Below, one piece after another: positions 16,464-20,092 of a stretch of 20,092 nucleotides of DNA (position 1 is the first letter of the stretch; every line of letters starts with the position of its first letter). The notes under the pieces were generated by a model. That model searched no databases, was not told where the DNA came from, and saw nothing but the letters and a program-made list of their open reading frames with translations. This stretch comes from Aliterella sp. RAGGC_92 (GTDB taxonomy: Bacteria; Cyanobacteriota; Cyanobacteriia; Cyanobacteriales; Chroococcidiopsidaceae). The position numbers and the translations under genes are program-made. The stretch is from NCBI GenBank assembly GCA_030826005.1, contig JAPJOW010000059.1, forward strand, positions 1-20,092, given 5' to 3'.

Positions 16464-16504
16464 TGCCAATTTGGCAACACAGCATCGATTGAATTAACTA
16501 TATT
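16464..16504 (+). promoter_or_regulatory. Class-II-type promoter of peptides 3-5 (TGCCA-N3-TGGCA, N22, TATATT)
   Basis: TGCCAATTTGGCA at 16464-16476, 22 bases, then TATATT at 16499-16504. The palindrome is the same 13-mer as before hlyD, and ends 83 bp before the ATG of peptide 3. No -35 consensus is present at the expected place. Confidence 0.75.
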
Positions 16505-16511
16505 GTTTATA

Positions 16512-16527
16512 GCAACTAAAAAGTTGC
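16512..16527 (+). promoter_or_regulatory. Hairpin at the predicted mRNA 5' end, peptides 3-5
   Basis: GCAACT (16512-16517) pairs with AGTTGC (16522-16527) around AAAA, about two bases after the predicted transcription start. Confidence 0.5.
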
Positions 16528-16558
16528 AATTACTTCAATCACCTAACAGGAGAAAACA

Positions 16559-16768
16559 ATGATTATTACCGATTTGAATCACTTGGAATTAGTTTCAACC
16601 ACTGATGTTATCGGCGGTTCTGGCGAATTTGATTATTCGACAGTTATAGAACAGTACGCAGAACTTTATCAAGATAGCTATGCTACAGCATACGCTGAAT
16701 CTCAGTTTGAAAGTGCTACTGCTGAGGCAGTTTCCTACAATGTTGGTGCAATTAGTCAAAGCGCCTAG
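16559..16768 (+). CDS. Double-glycine leader peptide 3 (tandem paralogue A)
   Basis: 69 residues: leader MIITDLNHLELVSTTDVIGG with Gly-Gly at 19-20, and a predicted mature peptide of 49 residues starting SGEFDYSTVIEQYAELYQ. The mature part is acidic, rich in Ala, Ser, Tyr and Glu, without Cys, and ends VSYNVGAISQSA. It is nearly identical to the next two genes, which makes it the first unit of a recent tandem triplication. AGGAG ends eight bases before the ATG. It is the first gene after the shared-type promoter, and genes 4 and 5 follow within 40 and 71 bp without a terminator between them. Confidence 0.85.
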   Translation: MIITDLNHLELVSTTDVIGGSGEFDYSTVIEQYAELYQDSYATAYAESQFESATAEAVSYNVGAISQSA

Positions 16769-16808
16769 AGTTTTGATTTATTTAATTGGTTGCTTACGGA
16801 GCAAAAAA

Positions 16809-17018
16809 ATGGTTATTACCGATCTAAATCATTTGGAATTAGTTTCAACAACTAATGTTGTCGGTGGTTCTGGCGAGTTTAATTATTCGACATTTATAGG
16901 ACAGTACGCAGAACTTTATCAAAGTAGCTATGCTACCGCCGATGCTGAATCTCAATTTGGCGATGCTTATGCTGAAGCTGTTTCTTACAACGTTGGTTCA
17001 ATCGAGCAAAGCGTTTAG
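16809..17018 (+). CDS. Double-glycine leader peptide 4 (tandem paralogue B)
   Basis: 69 residues: leader MVITDLNHLELVSTTNVVGG, mature part of 49 residues starting SGEFNYSTFIGQYAELYQ and ending NVGSIEQSV. The reading frame is open upstream as far as 16680, but ATG 16809 is preceded by GGAG (16798-16801) and gives the same leader length as its paralogues, so it is the start. Relative to paralogue A, substitutions such as Glu-to-Gly at 31 and Asp-to-Ser at 39 fall in the mature half, while the leader is nearly invariant. The stop is followed by AGTTTT as in the two sister genes. Predicted to be cleaved and exported by the C39 exporter. Confidence 0.85.
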   Translation: MVITDLNHLELVSTTNVVGGSGEFNYSTFIGQYAELYQSSYATADAESQFGDAYAEAVSYNVGSIEQSV

Positions 17019-17089
17019 AGTTTTGGTTTTGCTAACTGGTCGTTTGGTTACATTGAAAAAGGTTTGAATTGTATATTCAGGAGAAGAAA

Positions 17090-17299
17090 ATGGTTATTAC
17101 CGATCTAAATCATTTGGAATTAGTTTCAACAACGGATGTTTTCGGCGGTTCTGGCGAGTTTAACTACTCAACAGTTATAGAACAGTACGCAAAACTATAT
17201 CAAGATAGCTACGCTACCGCCGATGCTGAATCTCAGTTTGGCGAGGCTAATGCAGAAGCTCTTTCTTATAATGTTGGTGCAATTGAGCAAAGCGCTTAG
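17090..17299 (+). CDS. Double-glycine leader peptide 5 (tandem paralogue C)
   Basis: 69 residues: leader MVITDLNHLELVSTTDVFGG, mature part of 49 residues starting SGEFNYSTVIEQYAKLYQ and ending NVGAIEQSA. The start ATG 17090 is chosen because AGGAG lies eight bases upstream; an in-frame TTG at 17069 would add seven residues that the paralogues lack. It is closest to paralogue B in the ATADAESQFG segment and closest to A in the STVIEQYA segment, so the three copies look mosaic. A hairpin at 17349-17378 ends the unit. Confidence 0.85.
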   Translation: MVITDLNHLELVSTTDVFGGSGEFNYSTVIEQYAKLYQDSYATADAESQFGEANAEALSYNVGAIEQSA

Positions 17300-17348
17300 A
17301 GTTTTAATCTGTTTGATAAACTGCTCGACACTATAAGAAACTTTGCTT

Positions 17349-17378
17349 AAAGACCTTGCTATAAAAAGCAAGGTCTTT
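17349..17378 (+). terminator. Hairpin terminator after peptides 3-5
   Basis: AAAGACCTTGCT (17349-17360) pairs perfectly with AGCAAGGTCTTT (17367-17378) around ATAAAA. Only a short T-run follows the stem, but the stem itself ends in TTT and it stands 50 bp after the last stop codon. Confidence 0.75.
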
Positions 17379-17447
17379 ACTATTTAAGTTACAAATAAAC
17401 TGCGTTTGTGAAAACACATTATTTTTATTTTTATCTAAAAAAACAAA

Positions 17448-17488
17448 TGCCATTTTGGCAACTTTAAGCCTTTAGAAGTAGGTATATT
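17448..17488 (+). promoter_or_regulatory. Class-II-type promoter of peptide 6 (TGCCA-N3-TGGCA, N22, TATATT)
   Basis: TGCCATTTTGGCA at 17448-17460, 22 bases, TATATT at 17483-17488. The palindrome ends 85 bp before the ATG of peptide 6. The 22-base spacer has no sequence similarity to those of the other three promoters, so the constant length is selected and not simply inherited by recent duplication. Confidence 0.75.
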
Positions 17489-17495
17489 AGTGCTA

Positions 17496-17516
17496 GAAAC
17501 TCAACAAAGTAGTTTC
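17496..17516 (+). promoter_or_regulatory. Hairpin at the predicted mRNA 5' end, peptide 6
   Basis: GAAACT (17496-17501) pairs with AGTTTC (17511-17516) around nine bases, about two bases after the predicted transcription start. Confidence 0.45.
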
Positions 17517-17544
17517 AATAAAACAATACTTGGAATAAATCAAA

Positions 17545-17760
17545 ATGATTATTGCTGACTTACACCATTTACAAGTAATTGAAGAATGTTCTATTGTTGG
17601 AGGCGATGGGAGTAGCTTATCTGAATTATTAAATGTTACTTACCAGCAAGCTTCTTTAATGCAGTTAGGTCTTTCATCGGCTCAGGCTGTATCGTTAGTT
17701 GGTAATGCTAGTGGTTATGCTTTATCTATAAACATTCCTAATATTACCCAAAGTAGTTAA
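17545..17760 (+). CDS. Double-glycine leader peptide 6
   Basis: 71 residues: leader MIIADLHHLQVIEECSIVGG with Gly-Gly at 19-20 and the shared D-L-x-H-L pattern; predicted mature part of 51 residues starting DGSSLSELLNVTYQQASLMQ. The only Cys is in the leader (residue 15), so the mature peptide has none. Its C-terminus INIPNITQSS matches the NVGAISQSA-type ending of peptides 3-5. It has its own shared-type promoter. The Shine-Dalgarno is weak (TTGGAA about ten bases upstream). It is predicted to be an export substrate, with unknown activity. Confidence 0.8.
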   Translation: MIIADLHHLQVIEECSIVGGDGSSLSELLNVTYQQASLMQLGLSSAQAVSLVGNASGYALSINIPNITQSS

Positions 17761-17891
17761 GCTAATGTTTGGTGAGAAAAGGCTTATTTGACTTAGTTCA
17801 AGCATTGGCTAGTAAAGAACTACTGACTTAGTACCCCCCCAAATCAATCTATCAAAGTTTTGTCTAGTTTTAATTAAAATCAGGAGGAATT

Positions 17892-18155
17892 ATGAGCGTA
17901 ATATCTGTTAACGATTTAAAATTTATTGAATTTATCTCGTCGGTAGATAGTAATATTGTAGGCGGCAATCAATGGGACATATTAATTGGCTTATTACCTA
18001 TCGGGATGCTTCCACCAATGAATATTTTAGAGCCGAATAACAACGATGGTGTTACCGATAATGGTACTGTAACTCAAGAGTCACAAGCTATAGCTTCTTT
18101 CAGTGGTGATAAGGGTGGTTCAACACAAACTTATACTTCTTCAAGTTCGAGTTAG
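17892..18155 (+). CDS. Double-glycine leader peptide 7, divergent
   Basis: 87 residues. The leader MSVISVNDLKFIEFISSVDS continues NIVGG, with Gly-Gly at 24-25; NDLKFIEFI corresponds to the DLNHLELV block of the others. The predicted mature part of 62 residues starts NQWDILIGLLPIGMLPPMN, is hydrophobic at first, then Asn/Asp-rich, and ends in a Gly, Thr and Ser tail (YTSSSSS). No Cys. A strong AGGAGG lies four bases before the ATG, the best ribosome site in the array. It has no TGCCA palindrome and no terminator separates it from peptide 6 (131-bp spacer), so it is probably co-transcribed with it. Confidence 0.7.
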   Translation: MSVISVNDLKFIEFISSVDSNIVGGNQWDILIGLLPIGMLPPMNILEPNNNDGVTDNGTVTQESQAIASFSGDKGGSTQTYTSSSSS

Positions 18156-18166
18156 TTTTGCTAAAA

Positions 18167-18196
18167 ACAGTCTAAGATTTATAAATCTTAGACTGT
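18167..18196 (+). terminator. Perfect 30-base palindrome, probable terminator after peptide 7
   Basis: ACAGTCTAAGATTTA (18167-18181) is followed at once by its exact reverse complement (18182-18196), then ACTTTACA. It starts 12 bases after the stop codon. The U-tract is poor, so termination may be partial, letting some transcription reach the isomerase gene. Confidence 0.65.
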
Positions 18197-18241
18197 ACTT
18201 TACATCAAAGTTAGAAAACCTTACTTAAATAGGGGCGAAAA

Positions 18242-18979
18242 ATGACTGCGCCTTTAGCCACATTTGTAGAACCAGATAACATTGTTAGCTTGCTGAAAAA
18301 AAATATCCAATTTAAAGAAGTCTGTCAGCAAGTTTTACACGAAAAAATTATTCAACAGGCTGCACAAGAGCGGGGATTAACAGTTAGCAGCCAAGAAATT
18401 CAGGTTGAATGCGATCGCCTGCGTTATGAAAAACGCCTCGAAAGTGCCTCAGATACTATAAAGTGGCTTACCGAGCAAATGATTGCTATAGAGGAACTAG
18501 AAATTGGTATTCGCGATCGCTTGCTGGCGCAAAAATTGGCTGAACACTTGTTTAATAAAGATGTAGAGAAGTTTTTTGCCCAAAATAAAATTGATTTTGA
18601 ACAAGTTTTAATTTATCAAATCGTCGTTCCCTACGCCAAACTTGCTCAAGAGATTTTGTATCAAATTGAAGAAGCAGAAATTAGTTTTTATGAAGCCGCT
18701 CATCTCTACGATATTGACGAAAGACGGCGCTATCAATGCGGTTATGAAGGAATACTTTATCGTTGTAATTTGAAGGCGGAAATTGCCGCAGTTGTTTTTA
18801 GTAGTAAAAAAATTGGTGAACTAATTGGGCCTGTTACCGTCGATAAACAAAGTTATTTATTAATGGTCGATCGATATATTCCTGCGGAGTTAACCCCAGA
18901 AATATATCAAAATATTCGTCAGCGATTATTTAAACAATGGCTTGACAGCGAACTAAATTATTTATTACATAACACTTAA
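18242..18979 (+). CDS. SurA/PpiC-like peptidylprolyl isomerase associated with peptide export
   Basis: 245 residues without signal peptide or membrane segment, so cytoplasmic. Residues ~20-105 form a helical SurA-N-like region (EKIIQQAAQERGLTVSSQEI, then EIGIRDRLLAQKLAEHLF), ~118-212 a parvulin-like PpiC domain (FEAAHLYDIDERRRYQCGYEG-like segment, then GELIGPVTVDKQSYLLMVDRY), and 218-243 a C-terminal helix. The parvulin part keeps the GPV and final LLMV strands; the central GGDLG block is diverged (QCGYEGILY), so catalytic activity is uncertain and a chaperone-only role is possible. Cyanobacterial genes of this type are often found near HlyB/HlyD exporters. Here it follows the peptide array, which suggests it keeps precursors export-competent. 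AGGGGCG lies upstream of the ATG. The gene converges with the PEP-CTERM gene. Confidence 0.8.
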   Translation: MTAPLATFVEPDNIVSLLKKNIQFKEVCQQVLHEKIIQQAAQERGLTVSSQEIQVECDRLRYEKRLESASDTIKWLTEQMIAIEELEIGIRDRLLAQKLAEHLFNKDVEKFFAQNKIDFEQVLIYQIVVPYAKLAQEILYQIEEAEISFYEAAHLYDIDERRRYQCGYEGILYRCNLKAEIAAVVFSSKKIGELIGPVTVDKQSYLLMVDRYIPAELTPEIYQNIRQRLFKQWLDSELNYLLHNT

Positions 18980-19046
18980 TTTTTTTTAAATCACTTTTTA
19001 TCCTTATATACCAATCCTAGATTAGTTGTAAACAACAAAAAGGTTT

Positions 19047-19113
19047 CGCCCCCTAGCCCTCGTTTCTTGGGGGAACAAGGCTCTTAGCCCCCAAAATTGG
19101 GGGCCGGGGGCTG
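19047..19113. repeat. C/G-rich hairpin repeat between convergent genes, possible bidirectional terminator
   Basis: A spacer repeat of the CCCCTAGCCC / GGGGGCCGGGGGC type. GCCCCCAAAATTGGGGGC at 19087-19104 is an 18-base hairpin, with CCCCCTAGCCC (19050-19060) complementary to part of the right G-rich end. It resembles the C5/G5 hairpins in the element at 15265-15400. It may end transcription from both sides, though T-runs are lacking. Confidence 0.6.
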
Positions 19114-19141
19114 TCTATATTTCATAACTCAAATACGATTG

Positions 19142-19951
19142 CTATATACGCTGCTTTCTGGTTTTATGTTTCAACGCTATTAAACCTACAAAAAATAGCG
19201 AACCTAGTAAAGATTCAGGTTCTGGAACTGCAACACTGCCTTTGTTAGCCTTATTTTGAACTAAGCTAACGTTGGTTGAATTGTCAAACTGATAGCTAAA
19301 TGAGCCTTGTAAGATAGCAGTAGAAACATTTTTAGTTAATTCTGAACTACTAGATAAACTACTACTGGCTAATAAAAAGTTTTCGCTGGTTTGTACATTT
19401 AATAAATTACTAGCATCTGGGAGACTTGAATTAAAAGTAAGCAAAAAAGAATCATAAACTAAGTTCGGGTTTAAAGTATCAACTAACAAAAAAGATAATT
19501 CTCCCGCAGCACTTGCAGATTCATTAGATGACAAGTTATCTACTAAAGTAAGTGAATTTATAGCGGCGGTAAATTCAAAAGAAAAAAAATCGCCAGATTC
19601 GACGGCAAAATCGCCAATAATTTGAGCTTCACTTTGCGCCGAACTAAAATAATTACTACCTTCCCCAGTAGCAATACTCAAAATTTCACCGATAGTTAGC
19701 GTTGGTTCAACAAAAAAATTTGCTTTTGCTTGAGCGATGCTAGAACTTGAGGAATTAGTTAAAGCGATCGCACTTGTTGTAGTATCTGTAAAAGTCTGCG
19801 TTATATTAGGCTGATGGCTGAAGTTATTTAACTGTGTTGATATTTGAGAAAATGCTATAGAGGCGGCTTCAACTGGCAATGTATAGCTAATTATTGCCAC
19901 TTTTGTTAAAAAGGACAAAAAGATTCTAGTATATCCAAGTGTTTTCGGCAT
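19142..19951 (-). CDS. PEP-CTERM sorting domain protein
   Basis: 269 residues. An N-terminal signal peptide (MPKTLGYTRIFLSFLTKVAI, then a small-residue cleavage region VEAAS near 30) leads a Ser/Asn/Thr-rich beta-prone body with runs such as SSSSS and SSLSSSSEL and no Cys. The C-terminus has the PEP-CTERM signature: VPEPESLLG, a hydrophobic helix and the basic tail KHKTRKQRI. Such proteins are anchored and then cut by an exosortase at the envelope; no exosortase gene is visible here. The start chosen is ATG 19951 because AAGGACG lies just upstream on the minus strand; an in-frame TTG at 19975 would add eight residues and lies on the far side of that ribosome site. The function of the body is unknown. 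It is unrelated in export route to the double-glycine peptides next door. Confidence 0.85.
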   Translation of the reverse strand: MPKTLGYTRIFLSFLTKVAIISYTLPVEAASIAFSQISTQLNNFSHQPNITQTFTDTTTSAIALTNSSSSSIAQAKANFFVEPTLTIGEILSIATGEGSNYFSSAQSEAQIIGDFAVESGDFFSFEFTAAINSLTLVDNLSSNESASAAGELSFLLVDTLNPNLVYDSFLLTFNSSLPDASNLLNVQTSENFLLASSSLSSSSELTKNVSTAILQGSFSYQFDNSTNVSLVQNKANKGSVAVPEPESLLGSLFFVGLIALKHKTRKQRI

Positions 19952-20092
19952 AACGTCCTTTTTTATTAACAGCAAGTTTGACCGAATGCTATTGACACAA
20001 GTAACTTAAGTATCAAAAACAGTTACTAATTTGCATTTAGCCTAAAACAGTAAAATTAATAGTTAGATAGATGCAAGCAGGCACTTAAATTA
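19952..20092. other. Upstream region of the PEP-CTERM gene to window end
   Basis: AT-rich sequence that should hold the promoter of the minus-strand gene. There is no TGCCA-N3-TGGCA site and no recognisable gene. The window ends before any further feature. Confidence 0.4.

Noticed and set aside
16559..17300. Tandem repeats as a CRISPR array
   Set aside because: Units are about 250-280 bp and are protein-coding genes with ribosome sites; there are no short direct repeats with unique spacers.
12871..17460. The palindromes as NtcA (GTA-N8-TAC) or HetR sites
   Set aside because: The half-site is TGCCA with a 3-base centre. It lacks GTA/TAC at the right spacing and lacks the G-rich arms of known HetR sites; only the promoter geometry is similar.
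12871..17460. Sigma-54 type -24/-12 promoter because of TGGCA
   Set aside because: TGGCAC-N5-TTGC is not present, and cyanobacteria are not known to have sigma-54; the constant 22-base distance to a -10 box fits a housekeeping-type sigma with an activator.
15612..18155. PatS/HetN-type RGSGR pentapeptide in the small peptides, because of the HetC/HetP context
   Set aside because: No RGSGR or close variant is present in any of the seven peptides; the similarity to heterocyst signals is only in the export context.

Overview
The window is cyanobacterial. The octamer GCGATCGC and its GCGATCGC-like variants occur inside genes and spacers throughout, base composition is moderately AT-rich, and several families are cyanobacterial hallmarks: a HetP-family protein, a HetC-type exporter, a DUF2997 protein and a PEP-CTERM protein. 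The genus cannot be fixed from sequence alone. HetC/HetP homologues point to the heterocyst-forming or Chroococcidiopsis-like side of the phylum, but they do not prove that this strain makes heterocysts.

Left part (1-8914), mostly housekeeping or accessory. A minus-strand group reads DUF2997 protein, then a membrane-anchored HTH protein with a GrpE-like C-terminus, then an Hsp70-family protein that leaves the window at base 1. Divergent from it is a GT39-like membrane glycosyltransferase with a C-terminal TPR-like region. Converging on that is a large hybrid sensor kinase (PAS-GAF-PAS-PAS-HisKA-HATPase-REC). A BtuF-like cobalamin-binding protein follows on the plus strand.

Right part (9575-18979), a peptide-export locus. 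Order: a HetC-like ABC exporter (CRP-like domain, C39 leader peptidase, ABC), an HlyD-type adaptor interrupted by a frameshift, a HetP-family gene, seven small genes each encoding a double-glycine leader peptide, and a SurA/PpiC-like prolyl isomerase. The C39 domain keeps its Cys/His/Asp residues and should cut after Gly-Gly. HlyD should bridge the periplasm, and the isomerase may act on the substrates before export. Three of the peptides (genes 3, 4, 5) are near-identical tandem paralogues of 69 residues.

The strongest new signal is regulatory. Four transcription units in this locus (hlyD, peptide 1, peptides 3-5, peptide 6) carry the same module: the palindrome TGCCA-N3-TGGCA, then exactly 22 bases, then a TANNNT -10 box. 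The palindrome is centred near -41, the class II activator position. In the three peptide units the predicted transcript begins with a short hairpin. This looks like a dedicated regulon linking exporter adaptor, HetP-like protein and cargo peptides.

The spacers of this locus hold short MITE-like elements with TAGACCTC-type ends, a dispersed palindromic repeat, and several intrinsic terminators. The window ends with a minus-strand PEP-CTERM protein converging on the isomerase gene.
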